Below are positions 1 to 11,644 of a stretch of DNA of 64,000 nucleotides, piece after piece. The DNA lies in the NCBI GenBank assembly GCA_021229015.1, contig CM037777.1, positions 70,160,840-70,224,839 of the forward strand, given 5' to 3'. The translations under genes and the position numbers were made by a program. Origin of the DNA: Solen grandis. Taxonomy: Eukaryota; Mollusca; Bivalvia; Adapedonta; Solenidae. Within the stretch, counting starts at the first letter, position 1. Each line of letters begins with the position of its first letter. The notes beneath the pieces are model-generated. The model was not told the origin of the DNA and ran no database searches. It saw only the letters and a program-made list of their open reading frames with translations.

Positions 1-184
1 CTTAGGATTTGATTCAATTCCAATGAAAAAAGATAGAAATCTGTATTTACGTCATTCCTAATCTAATGTTAATATATCTATATATCAATCATACGAATAT
101 AAATAACTTAAATAAGGAAAAACTCTCATGTTATTCAACTGTTAGGAAATCTGAAAAAAAAATAATGCGACTATTATGAAAAAA

Positions 185-1990
185 AATCTTGTCGAGCTTT
201 TGATCAATTGTTTGCACCTGTTGCAAGATGCTCCTAATTATATATTTTAATTGGTCAAATTCCAACTTGCCCCAACACCTTGATTATTGTTTAAATTCCA
301 TTTGTTCCTCATATCGATTTCAGAGGCCTCCAGCCATGGATTCTGCTAAATAACAAATTCATGATTAAAAAATGATAAGGGCTAAAAAGTGCAAAATGAT
401 GATTTCAAGATTTGTATAATTTGATTTTCACAAACACAAACGGATATATTTCTCCATATCATCAGATTTGAAATGACGGACTTGTGTATTGCATCATAAA
501 ATGCTTATAAATGTTTACAGAAAAGCGAAGCAGAAAGAAAGCGAAAATAACGATTTTATAGATTTATCATTTTTCATTATTATTTCAATTATATCTACAG
601 TGAATAAATATCGAAAATGTATGATATATAACTTTTATGTTCCAAAGTAAAGGTTCGTTTTGAATAATTATGCAGTTTATCATTGTACCAATTCGGGGTA
701 TACTGGAATCAGCCTGTTGGCCGGCGGCTGATTGGCTGGCGAATTTGTCCAAAAGTATGTGGCGCAAATTACTTTTTCATTTTTTCATTTTATTTATAAA
801 TGTGTTTTAATATTGCTCTTCGAATAATATATATTTAAAACAAGTTTGTTAACCGAACAACTTCCTATTTTTTTTCGAGATATATAGTGTAGCCTATTTT
901 GTTTTGAGCATCCTATCTTTGTGTCAAAGTTTATTTGGGGAACTTACTTATTTTCAATGATAGTTCTATTTCTTTTAGCAGCGAGGAATCGAAGTCTCCG
1001 ACATTGGCGCTAACACGACATCTGTTTCAGCAGTGCATGCGTTTTGCATTCTAATAGTTTCATTGTATTTACGAGCCTTTTATTATTGCATTTTCCTTTT
1101 GCGCTCTTCATATTTTACGTGTAGGGAGCAATATCGTTCTTAAGTTCAGGTTTGATGATATTTTTCATTAACCAACTTTTAACATTAGGCAATGGTGCCC
1201 AGAGTTTTCATCCCAAACATTCAAAACAAATGAAAAAAATCAAACCTTAAGAACGAAAATGCTAATTCAGCGTGACAATTCTATTTTTCTTTTTATAATT
1301 TTCTTATATGATTAATCAATGAAATGCGTCTGCGAAACTGGTGCCCCGCTGACATACGTTGGTCACAAACAAAAATGTGCTTGTACAGTTAAACATCGCT
1401 TTAAACGACTTTACGCTTAAGCATAAATAAATTAAATATGATAATAAATAAATAAATAAATGCGTCATTCACTATATGGTATTTTTGTTTATTTATTGTG
1501 GTTTGGGCAGTGATGTCCTTTTATGAAAGGTAAAATTCATTTAGATTAACATTCTTAGAAAAATAATAATTGCGTTCTATCTCCATATCGCTTTGACCGA
1601 CGGATTGGTAATATCCATGTCATGATCTAAATCAAATAGCCGCTATTAAAGGTTTGATTTGGTATTCAGTGAATATTCCGTATTATCCTTAAATAAATTG
1701 TCAATATTCCTACAGTCTGGAGTTACGTAGCAAATAAGTCCAGATAATTTTGTACATGCAAACAAATAACACGTCGACTTTCGGTTAGAGTATAGTCCGA
1801 GCTCGTTATTGCTGTCGTATACATCTTAGAATAGATTGCTTCTAAAACTAGAAAACAAAAGCAACAAACAAGAAAAGCATCCCAAGGAACAAACAGCCGT
1901 TGTTTAGACATAAACCAATGCATAATTTAATGCAAATTTTCAATTCAATGTAAATAAAATAGTAATTTGGAAGCAATTCTCCGTGCACTA
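185..1990. repeat. Diverged tandem-duplication unit A
   Basis: Non-coding AT-rich DNA homologous in patches to 8760-10650. The clearest shared patches are 189-290 against 8764-8876 (both contain 'gatcaattgtttgcac' followed by 'ttgcaagat'), 640-760 against 9180-9280, and 1440-1990 against 10140-10640 ('atgcgtcat..atatggt', then the block around 'tttgatttggtattc' and a shared stretch ending near 'aatttaatgcaaat'). Order and orientation are kept. I see no open reading frame that follows the conservation, so this is a duplicated intron or intergenic segment rather than a gene. The left boundary may lie outside the window. Confidence 0.7.
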
Positions 1991-1999
1991 CAAGTGTAA

Positions 2000-2885
2000 A
2001 TAATATTATCGTGAAATGCAAAACACAGTATGGGTGATCAAGTCGTATTGTGAACTAGGAAGGGTGATATCTGAGACGAGATATAACAGACAGTCTGGCA
2101 TTCTTACATACTATTTTCTCCCTACACATTCAGCACATGTTCTGGTTAATTTATCATTTGCGAATGCATTGATGTTCTCCGCCTCTATGGTACAGTAGTA
2201 AAGTGCGTATGAGACATATGAAGGTGGGGGTCAAGTATTTTTGCAAATTTCGACAAAAAGTTGTTTGTTTTTTATTATTATTATTTTGTTCTTTTTATTA
2301 AGGAATAAACAAAAAAATAGAGAGACATCTACCTCTGAAAATTATTTTTCATGGAGAAAATCAAAGAAACTTAAAATGCTTGTATTTATGTTGTTACGAA
2401 ATGTGTCGATGGATGGTGATAAAAAATGTGAGAATATGTTGTAAGGATATGCAATTTTAATTTTCCCCTCGAAAAAGAGAAGTTGGGCTAAATAAGGCAA
2501 AACACCGAAAGTAGATTGGGCTTTTAATGGTGCGTTTTATTCCCTTTTGAATATTAAACATATAATGTTTAAGGAACCATGTATGACAACGGAGCAAATA
2601 TATTCCGAACCAAAACAAACGTGTAATTAGGAAATCTGGAGGTTTGTTTAGGAATTAACAACGGATAAGGAGATTAGTCTGGTGGTAACATGTTGGCAAA
2701 GTGTCCATAGACCGGCTGATATTGAAGATAACGGATATGACGTTACGTCAACATGCATATAACCTCATATTAATGAATAAATATATATATATATCGAAAA
2801 ACCAACCGATCCCAGGAGGCCGGGAGATAAGAACATCCCGACGTCATTAAAATTAGCTCCCTGCATGTATACAAATGCATATGGT
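2000..2885. other. AT-rich stretch without recognised features
   Basis: No coding signal, RNA gene or clear repeat was recognised. Short open frames at 2016-2198 and 2241-2444 are what random AT-rich DNA gives. A short TA run sits near 2782. Confidence 0.6.
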
Positions 2886-2888
2886 AGT

Positions 2889-3764
2889 TATACCCCCCGC
2901 ACAACGAAGTTGTAAGGGGGGTATACCAGATTCAGCTTGTCTGTCTGGCCGTCCGTCCGGCCGTCGGTTTCTTTGTCCGGGCCGTAACTCAAAAAGTATA
3001 CAAGGCATCAAGATGAAACTTCATGTGTGGATAGATCTCATTGAGGGGGAGTGCAGTGACCAAGAACCATAACTCTCTGTCGCGTAATTTTGGAGTTATT
3101 GCCCTTTGTAAATTTTCATTCTTAATTTTTATCCAGGCTGTAACTCAAAAAGTATGAAAGGTATCAAGGTGAAACTTTATATATGGGTAGATCTCACTGA
3201 AAATGAGTGCAGTGACCAAAAACCACAACTCTCTGTTGCATAATTTTGGAGTTATACCCTTTGTTAATTACATACTTAAGTTTTGTCTGGATCATACCTA
3301 AAAACAGAAATCAGGATGAAACTACATATGCATATTGATCTCATTGAAAATGAGTGCAGTCACAAAAACTAATAACTCTCTGTTGTGTATTATTGGAGTT
3401 ATTGCCCTTTGTAATTTTTTGTACTTAATTTTTGCCCAGGCTGTAACTCAAAAAGTATAAAAGGTATCAAGATGAAACTTCATTCATGGATAGATCTCAA
3501 TGAGGGTAAGTGCAGTGACCAACCATAACTCTCTGTTACGTAATTTTGGAGTTATTGCCCTTTGTAAATTTTCATACTTAATTTTTATCTGGACCATAAC
3601 TCAAAAAGTATAAAAAGGTATCAAGATTAAATTTCATATGTGGATATATGTCATAGAGGGAAAATGCAGTGACCATGTCTCTGACCTACATGTTACTTGT
3701 ATTAAGATTCCTGTGACAAAGCGGCATGCGGGAGGTATTTGCGCCATGACAATGGCAGTTCTAG
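2889..3764 (+). mobile_element. Non-autonomous Helitron-like element, family a
   Basis: The left end (2889-2925) is a 37-nt near-perfect palindrome: TATACCCCCC, an inner ACAAC-GAA-GTTGT, then GGGGGGTATA. A 'gtccgtccgg' run follows. The core is a tandem array with period about 153 bp; units begin with 'taactcaaaaagtat' near 2985, 3141, (about 3293, degraded), 3444 and 3597. Near the right end a diverged inverted copy of the head ('gcgggaggtat', 3728-3738) is followed by a perfect hairpin GCCAT-gaca-ATGGC (3743-3756) and then AGTTCTAG (3757-3764) before a T. A hairpin followed by CTRR with insertion before T is the classic Helitron 3' end. No protein is encoded. Confidence 0.7.
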
Positions 3765-3845
3765 TTTTAGGACTTGTTGGTCCAGCGTCAGAAAAAAAAT
3801 GGCTGATCACTGTATCATTTAAAGTTTCTATGGAGTGATATTGTA

Positions 3846-3935
3846 ATGTGGCAGCACTATATCTGTCTCAATTAGACACAGTCTCCGACATTGCTAAAAA
3901 ACTGTAAAGGGATATCAAGCCCAACAAACAAAAGA
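3846..3935 (+). mobile_element. 3' fragment of a mollusc tRNA-derived SINE
   Basis: The segment 'gtggcagcactatatctgtctc' to 'caagcccaacaaacaaa' matches the 3' half of the complete SINE at 24173-24488 read on its coding strand, ending in the same CAAACAAA-type tail. The tRNA head is missing, which is the usual 5' truncation. Confidence 0.7.
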
Positions 3936-4365
3936 AAAAATATGGGACAAACCCATGCCAAATGAAGCAAGCGGGATATTGATGTTACATTTTGCAAAGT
4001 AAGCATATAGTATAAAAACACTTATTGTGTTAAAGATATAATGTGGATCCATGGCATCAATAAATAGGCCTTGCTATATACTGAATATGGTTTTAGCTTT
4101 ACGACTTAAACATGCTTTGAAGCTCCATAGAATGTGCTTACTACGTAGGGCATTATAGACAGGGTACCATCCTCATATTCTAAAAATATGTAACTCCTTT
4201 TGTCAGGCATCTTGATTGCAATTTCGATTTTACTACCTTTACAGAATTTCAACCAATTTAAACATCTAAAAATATAAGTATTTGAAATTAATAATAACAA
4301 TTATTAATGCTTACGAAAAATATAACTGTCTATACATTCGAAATAATTCTCCCGATAAATTTAGT
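3936..4365. other. Spacer without recognised features
   Basis: AT-rich sequence with no coding potential or repeat that I could recognise. Confidence 0.5.
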
Positions 4366-4458
4366 AAAGCTTATTTTTTTAGTAAGCAACAATGGAATTA
4401 AATCGGTGGTGCGTGGCGCAGCCGGGTGACCGATTTAATGGAATTAATGCTTACTAAA
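4366..4458. repeat. Imperfect foldback hairpin
   Basis: The arms 'attaaatcggt' (about 4397) and 'accgatttaat' (about 4428) close a GC-rich loop ('gcgtggcgcagccggg'). Outer arms 'tttagtaagca' and 'tgcttactaaa' pair further out. It could be a small palindromic MITE; no target duplication is obvious. Confidence 0.55.
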
Positions 4459-5470
4459 TAAACACTAACCTACTTAGTGGTTGAACTCATGTTTTGAAAT
4501 TAAACGCAGTTTGCACATACTTATAGTATTGATTTTTCAAGACTCCGCCCTATCCACTGGTTCCCGGCGTGAAATCATATAACATGTTATGTCAAAGGTC
4601 AATGCGTCGCTCTAGCTGTGTATAGCTGTGTAGATCTACTCGAGAAGGCTGAAAAATGTGCATGGAACCGGACCCCGACTTTGATCTCTTTGGCAAAGAA
4701 ATGGTGATTGAAATTTGATAAAGGATACTGTTTAGAAAGGTTTATATATCTGCACCTGTATATATGTTATTTTGTGTTTTGTACATCATTATATTTATCC
4801 GTTTTAGTAACCCATACTTTGTTTGTTAGTTTTTTTTCTTCTCTTCTCATTATTTATTTATATTTTTTCAATTTAAATTTATTTAATTTCTTCATTCATA
4901 TTATTACACATCTCACCTCGTAAAATATATCAATTTTTTTATTCATTTATAACACCAGTACTATTATTCTTAAAAAATTAATCGGATATTTCCTTAATTG
5001 CTTTGTCTAGTAATTAGTTATATTTTGCCTATTCTATGTAAGCGTGTGTAGACATTGAAATTATACAAGTACTTTAAAGGAGATGACCGATACTAATGTT
5101 GTTAGAACTTGTGGTCAGACCCTTTTGCCTATTTTGTAAAATCTTCAATGTTGTATCATCATTATATACGGAAATGAAACATGTTCAAACTATACTAACG
5201 GGAAGGGTAGAGTTCTTTTGTTTGGTTAAATCAGATTACTGGTTCACTATGGTTGTATGTCGTTTTTTATGCGTCCCCATAAAAAAATCCCTGTAACACG
5301 TTACACATGCGTGTTATTGGTTAATACATAAAGCTCCGTCTCTCGACACACCTAGCCGCACATGCGCACTGAAGTTGATTGAAGCTGGTTTGAAAATGAT
5401 GAGCTGATTTAACGGAATAGTGTTTAGTGACAAGTTTATGCCGATTAAATGAATTAAATGGAGACAAAAA
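4459..5470. other. Spacer without recognised features
   Basis: T-rich sequence. The open frames at 4708-4923 and 5096-5296 are runs of hydrophobic codons from T-rich DNA with no domain signature. Confidence 0.5.
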
Positions 5471-6904
5471 AACAAGAGGGCCATGATGGCCCTTAATCGC
5501 TCACCTGAGAAATATTGCTTTCAATGGTTTATAATATGAACATACTTAAAGTGGGACCAATTTTGACACAGGGCCATGATTTGAAAAAAAAAACTTGATA
5601 GAGATGTACTAAACAATGCTACACACTAAATATCTTAACTCTTGATCTTGTGGTTTCTGAGAAGAAGATTTTCCTTTCTTCCTCTATATAAGCCTATGTA
5701 AAATTAAGTGACACCTGGGGCGGACCCAATTTGGACCCAAGGGCCATGATTTGAACAACTTTGGTAGAGATCCACTAGACAATGGTACAAGCCTTATATC
5801 TAAGCTCTAGGCCATGTGGTGTCTGATAAGAAGATTTTTCTAGTTTTTCCCTATATAAGCCTTTGTCAAATAAAATGAGCCCTGGGGCAGGGCAAATTTT
5901 GACCCTAGGGCCATGATTTGAACAATTTTTGTAAAGGTTTATAAGACAATGCTACATGCTGTAGAGGCCTTACAGTTTTGCAGGAGAAGATTTTCTAAGA
6001 TTGCATTTTAAAATCTATTTTTAGCTCCTGTGACCTACTTTTTCAACCAATCATAATAATTTGTACAATTTTGTTAGAGGACATCATAAGGATGATTCCT
6101 GTGAAATTTTGTCAAAATCCCTTCAGCAGATTAGGAGGAATGTTGTTTAATGGAAATAGTTGACGCAAGACGCACGCACGCACGGACAGATGGACGGACG
6201 ACAGACGCCGGACAAAAGGCAATCATAAAATCTCAGCATGAGCACATTGTGCTCAGTTGAGCTAATTATCTAAGCTCTAGGCCTTATGGATTCATAAAAG
6301 AAGATTTTTTAAGATTTTCCTATATAACTCTATGTAAAACAAGTAACCCCTGGTGCGGGGTCATTTATCACCATAGGGCTATGATTTGAACAATCTTGGT
6401 AATGAACCATTAGATGATGCTACATACCAAATATCTTAGCTCTAGGCCTTATTGTTTCATAGAAGAAGATTTTTAAAGTTTTTCACTATATAAACCTATG
6501 AAAAATAAAATGACCCCTGGGGCGGGGCCAATTTTGACCCCAGGGTCATGATCTGAACAACCTTTGTAGATGTTCATAAGACAATTCTACATACCAATTA
6601 TTAAAGCTCTAGGCCTTACAGTTTTGCAGGAGAAGATTTTCTAAGATTGCATTTTAAAAATCTATTTTTAGCTCCTGTGACCTACTTATTCATCCAATCA
6701 AAATAATTTGAACAACTTTGATAGAGGTCATGATAAGGATAATTCCTGTGAAGTTTGGTCAAAATCCATCCAGTGGTTTAGGAGGAGAAGTCGTTTGAAC
6801 GAAAAGTTGACGACGGACGCACGCACGGACGCACGGACGATGGACGACGGACAACGGGCGATCACAAAAGCTCACCTTGAGCACTTTGTGCTCAGGTGAG
6901 CTAA
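5471..6904 (+). mobile_element. Non-autonomous Helitron-like element, family d, with two 3' ends
   Basis: The head AGGGCCATGATGGCCCT (5476-5492) is a perfect 17-nt palindrome, followed by 'cgctcacctgag'. The core has degenerate repeats of 'tctaggcctta...agaagattttctaag'. Two 3' termini are present in tandem. The first, near 6230-6265, is GAGCACATTGTGCTC followed by 'agttgagctaa'. The second, 6869-6904, is 'gctcaccttgagcactttgtgctcaggtgag' then CTAA. Each is preceded by a 'cgcacgcacggacgg'-type simple run. The arms of the 3' hairpin repeat the 'gctcacctgag' found just after the head, so the ends form subterminal inverted repeats. No protein is encoded. Confidence 0.7.
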
Positions 6905-7104
6905 AAAGAAAAACGGAATGATCTCATTGGACAAAATACAACTTCAAACACTAAGAGTGTTTATAAATCTTTTCATGATTATGATTAAACAACGTCGACC
7001 CACTGGTCGTCCGTCCAGAAATTCATATAAAACAAGAGTAATTTGATTTAAACTTTATCTAATCTATTTTACATCGATTATTAAACAAGTTATCACAACT
7101 CATA

Positions 7105-7296
7105 TTAATCACTCTCGATGACTCTGGTGGCGGCTATGTGGTCATTATTGTGGGAGGAAACCGGGGAGCCCGGAGAAAAACCACGTGTCTGTACGGTCGA
7201 CCACTGTAGCCTCTCACGTGCGTGACCAGGAATCGAACCCGGGATGCTTTGGTGAGAAGCGAGGCGCGTAACAACTACGCTATCCAGGCACCCACA
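7105..7296 (-). mobile_element. tRNA-derived SINE (third family), minus strand
   Basis: On the minus strand the segment opens with a tRNA-like head ('gcctggatagcgtagttgtt', then box B 'gggttcgattcctgg') and continues into a non-tRNA body containing 'ggtttcctcccac'. This is the layout of tRNA-derived SINEs. Only weak body similarity to the other SINE families in the window is visible. The TA-flanked right border and the 3' tail were not resolved. Confidence 0.6.
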
Positions 7297-10200
7297 AGAG
7301 CAATTAAATTGGGTTACATGATAATAAGTCATCATATATTACCACTGTGTCACGGAGACAAATATCCAATATCATACGCAAAACCGTTAAGAAAACAAAC
7401 AAGAGATACTGAATCAGGGAAAGGTTCCTAAACATATCAAAACTATAAAATGACAAGCATTAAAATGTAAATCAGCGATACAAAACATATTGATCTACAT
7501 TTTCTTTTCTGGTTTCCTTACACAAAAACTGCTGTTAAATCTCTGTAAGCCGAAAGATAGCACTTGAATGTCTGGCAAACATAATTATAGAAAACAGTTC
7601 TAAGGGCACTCACTCCAGATAAAGTGTGTGTACTTTATGTGTCAGCACATAGAACGCTCGTCCTGAACAGACTCCGGTAGATGCCACTAATTGCATAGCT
7701 TAAGATATAAAGAAAAAAGGGTTTCCCCTTTCCAAACAAAGGCAATATTAATCGGTATTCGCATCACTTTTAGTATAATGTAAATCTAAATTTGTATTAA
7801 TCACACGATTATAATTTATAATGGGGAGACATATTTTTTTGTCGTAGTTGTCTGTCTGTCCGTCTGTCTGTTACAATTTTTGTGAGGAACATAACCCTCA
7901 AAGTATCAAAGCTATTAACTTGAAACTTCACAGGTGGATAAATCTCAAAGAAGGAGAAATGTCATTTAAAAACCGTTACTCTGCGCATCATATTTTTGGA
8001 GTTATTGCCCTTTATTAAATTTCATACTTAATTTTTGCCCGGAGAAAAACTCACAAAATATCAAAGCTATTAACTTGAATCTTCACAGGTGGATAGATAT
8101 CAAAGAGGAGAAGTGTCATTCACTAGAACCATAACTCTGCACATTATATGGTTTGAGTTATTGTGCTTTGTTCAATTTAATACTTGTTTTTAAAGCCTCA
8201 CTCATGCACTATGAGACATTTAACCTTGAAACTTCATAGGTGGGTAGACCTTATGGACATGAATTGCAGTACACAAGAGCGTAATCCATTTTCAAGGTTT
8301 CTTTTTGGAGGCTTTCCGCTTTTAAATAAATTAACGTCCTTAAGATTACTCCCGTTACCAATGCTATTGAAGACAAAATTCATTTATGGAAAGAAATTAA
8401 TGAAAAAAAGTATCATGCACAAGTTTCCTTACTTTGGCACCGTATTTTTGGAGTTATTCCCCCTTTTCACAATTTCTTAACCGCAAGATAACTCTTGTTC
8501 TACTCATGGTTTTGTAACAAAATTTCAACTATGGAAAGAAATTGTTGAAAGGAAGTCTCGCACACAAGGTCCATAACTCGGTGTGGAGCTTTATCAATAT
8601 AATCATCCCTTCAACTTTAACTATTTGCATATGTCACTGTGTGCCTTAGTGTATATGTGTGTGTGGGAGGAATGGGGGTGGAAGAGACATTAGTTTTCTA
8701 CAAAAACAAATCTCCAGTCAACTTTGAAAGTATTCAACTATTATACAGTGATATAGAACACATATCTTGTCGTGGTTTTGATCAATTGTTTGCACTTGTT
8801 GCAAGATATTCCTGGTAATCCTGATAATATATTTTAATAGGTCGATTTCCAACTTTCTCTACCATCTTGATTTATGTATAAGCGCAATTTGTTTCTCTTG
8901 TTATAATGGCTGGGAATGGCAAGAAAGTGCAGAGATAAATTAGTCTTATCATTACATCAAGGTTTTATTAAATCAAGGTTTCGTCACGATATTTTATGCT
9001 TGAGATCGGATTTTTTTCTCGGTTGTTGAAAGTGATAATACAAATTAACCACAAATTATTGAAAAACTAATTCCAGTACATATTCAAAACTGTTTTTTGG
9101 CACAGCTGTGTAATATATATTTCATGAAAATATGCCAAGGGTATGAACATTAGTACATGTCTTCATTCCCCAGTCATGGTTTCTTTTGAGTATGCCATTT
9201 ATCATTATACACCTTTTATCATTATATCCTTTCGGTCGGTTGGTATATTTATTCGAAAGTTTGTGGCGGGAACTAAAGCAGAAAGTAATTATAATATTAA
9301 TGTATAATATAATACAAGCAATAACTTAAAGAAACATGATAAATTTTATACACGGTAGTCAGGCACTTATTATTAATACAAAACCTGTATAATGACTTAT
9401 TAAACCTGAACATGTTGCTAGTGTTTTCAGAGTATGGATGTTGAATACGTGTCGAACTGTTTGTTGTTATTATTCAATTTTATGATTCCTCTAATCCCAC
9501 ATAGAAAGCTGTAACATTTGCAAAATAACCCGTACCTAAACCAAGATTTTGAACAGTAACCTTAATTAAAGATTCCTTTCTTACACCCACGACTTGTGCA
9601 ATTATAATTCAGAACAGGAAACTTAATTTTCTCACGATGTAATCTGCTTTTTAGGGCTTATTTGTTTTCAGTGGATGCGAAATTCGTATTCTTCTGTTTA
9701 TTTAGACGAAAACGATATGCAATATTTTTATTTCTTCTTTTTGCTTTAGCTTTTACTACCCATAAATACTAGATACCACCAGACGACAAAGCAAAACAGT
9801 CTGCATTTCTGCTGGCATTAAGCGAAAGTTAATACCTGTAATAACTGTACTGATATAATTATTTCCTGCCTCGAATACTCAAAACTACCTATATTTATTT
9901 TTTGCTGTATGGTATGCGGTAGATATGCATGATAAAAACATCCCTATCATGTCTGTTACATATAAAGATGGATAATTTTAATGTAACATTAACAATCGTT
10001 CACCAGGTTTAAACAATTTGTTTTACTCATGGGAACTCTGTGAATGAATTGCTGTTATCGCTTACTTAATATCAATCACAGTTGTGGGTTCGAGTCCCAA
10101 TCCAGTTGTTGGGATTTGTAAAAAAAAAAAATCAATATGACCCCATATAAATGCGTCATAAATTATATGGTGTCATTGTTCATTTGTGTTGAATAAGGTA

Positions 10201-10650
10201 TGGGTGTCACGTTCCGGTTGGTGGAAACTCATTTTAATTCATATTTTAAGTAATGTGATAATTGGTCTCACTCCCCATATCACTGTTGAGTGACAAAATG
10301 GCCATGACCGAGTCACAATCTACATCAAATTACTGATATTTTAATTTGATATTCCATGAATATTTCGAATCATCTTTTTATCAAATATTCTTACATTTTG
10401 GCGTTATCAACATGGGTAGCACTCGCGTACAATACGTTTGTTTTATTATTCGGAGACTTCCGGTAAGAGTAAAGTCGTGGTACTACACTAAATGACTGCA
10501 TTGTTATCGTATAGAACTAAGAATATATATTTCTCAAAAGAAGAAAACATAGACAAGAACAAACAATTATTGTTTAAAACATAAACACATGCCTAAATTA
10601 ATGCAATATTTTAATTTTATGGTTATTTAATGGTTAGTTTGAAGCTGCGT
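7290..10650. repeat. Diverged tandem-duplication unit B
   Basis: 7290-7500 matches 10806-11030 of unit C (shared 'agagcaattaaat..ggttac' and 'gtgtcacggagac'), while 8760-10640 matches unit A. The unit is interrupted by the repeat array at 7819-8640. No gene was recognised. Short frames such as 8184-8480 lie in repeat DNA. Confidence 0.65.
7819..8640 (+). repeat. Minisatellite-type dispersed repeat related to family a
   Basis: After a 'gtctgtctgtccgtctg' run, about 155-bp units recur: 'tcaaagctattaacttgaaacttcacaggtgg' type blocks near 7900, 8055 and 8205, each followed by 'ttggagttattgccctttg'-like text. The same phrases occur in family a at 2985-3660, so the cores share ancestry. Neither a palindromic head nor a hairpin end was found here; the copy is probably truncated. 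Confidence 0.6.
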
Positions 10651-10799
10651 GTGTGAAAAATAGCGCTTTTCTGTGCGATGACCGAGTTTAGTGATCACGA
10701 ATAGAAAATGTCACCAAAATTAGCAAAATTCTTTTTTCTGTTTCTACCGAACAGCCGTGAACGAGCTGATTTAATACGAATATGTACGTTTTCTGAAAT

Positions 10800-11500
10800 T
10801 CATACAACAGGAGCAATTAAATGAGGTTACAAAATCATAAGTCATCAACTATGACCAGTGTGTCACGGAGACCCCGAACTTAAATATCAAAAGCAAAACT
10901 GTAAAAAAAGGACTCGTATACTAACAAGAGGTCTCGAGTCCTCGTTAGCCTCATTTTTTTCTGTTCCAAATATATAAAAGAAAACGCATAAAATGTAAAT
11001 AAGCAATGGAAACAATAAAAAATAAAAAAAGTTTGGACACTCAATCAAACAAAAATGGGCTTAGTTTATCAGTTAACATATAAAACATTAATTACACGAA
11101 CAAAAATAACCATGAAGGCAATGTCATTCATCTACATGTATTATGTACTTTAAGAAAGAGTATGAGGCTGATATAGAAAGTATATCTAGCCGAACATTTA
11201 ACCAATTTTTTGTCCCCGTTTCAAGAGGCTATTGGTGATATATTTTAATAAGTTGATTCTAACTAAATCCTACACTCTGATTTATGTTTAAGTGCTTTTT
11301 TACTCTATTGTTTCGTTTCACAGGCCTTATGCTTTACAAATGCCATTTTGAGAAGAAAACAACTGTGCATATTTTCACCCCCTTAAGCATTGAAGTTAAA
11401 AAAAAATGTTTCTAGTCAAATGTAAGTTGGTTGTGTTATCATGGCTAAGAGCTAGGATTTGTATAGTTTGATTTGCATCACTCGTTTTTTCTTAATTCTA
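10800..11500. repeat. Diverged tandem-duplication unit C (partial)
   Basis: 10806-11030 matches 7290-7500 and 11184-11330 matches 8764-8900 and 189-320 (shared 'gatatattttaata..gtt', 'gatttatgttta'). This is a third, shorter copy of the duplicated segment. No coding sequence was recognised. Confidence 0.6.
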
Positions 11501-11504
11501 TCGG

Positions 11505-11640
11505 TATTCCCCGGAATGGTCGAACTATGATCGGGTTAAGCGCCATACTGATTTCATAGAGATGCAGCACCTTATCTGTCCCTAGCAGACATAAGTAAAA
11601 TAATGTCGATAGTACGTTAAACCAAATCCATCAAATTTGG
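11505..11640 (+). mobile_element. Degraded SINE 3' region
   Basis: Contains 'gagatgcagcaccttatctgtc' and 'taatgtcgatagtacgttaaacc', which follow the order of the 3' domain of the SINE at 24173-24488. Much diverged; no tail or target duplication is visible. Confidence 0.45.
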
Positions 11641-11644
11641 CAAA

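Noticed and set aside
8184..8480. 98-codon frame with MFLKPHSC start
   Set aside because: Located in the minisatellite-type repeat 7819-8640; the frame is not kept in the other units.
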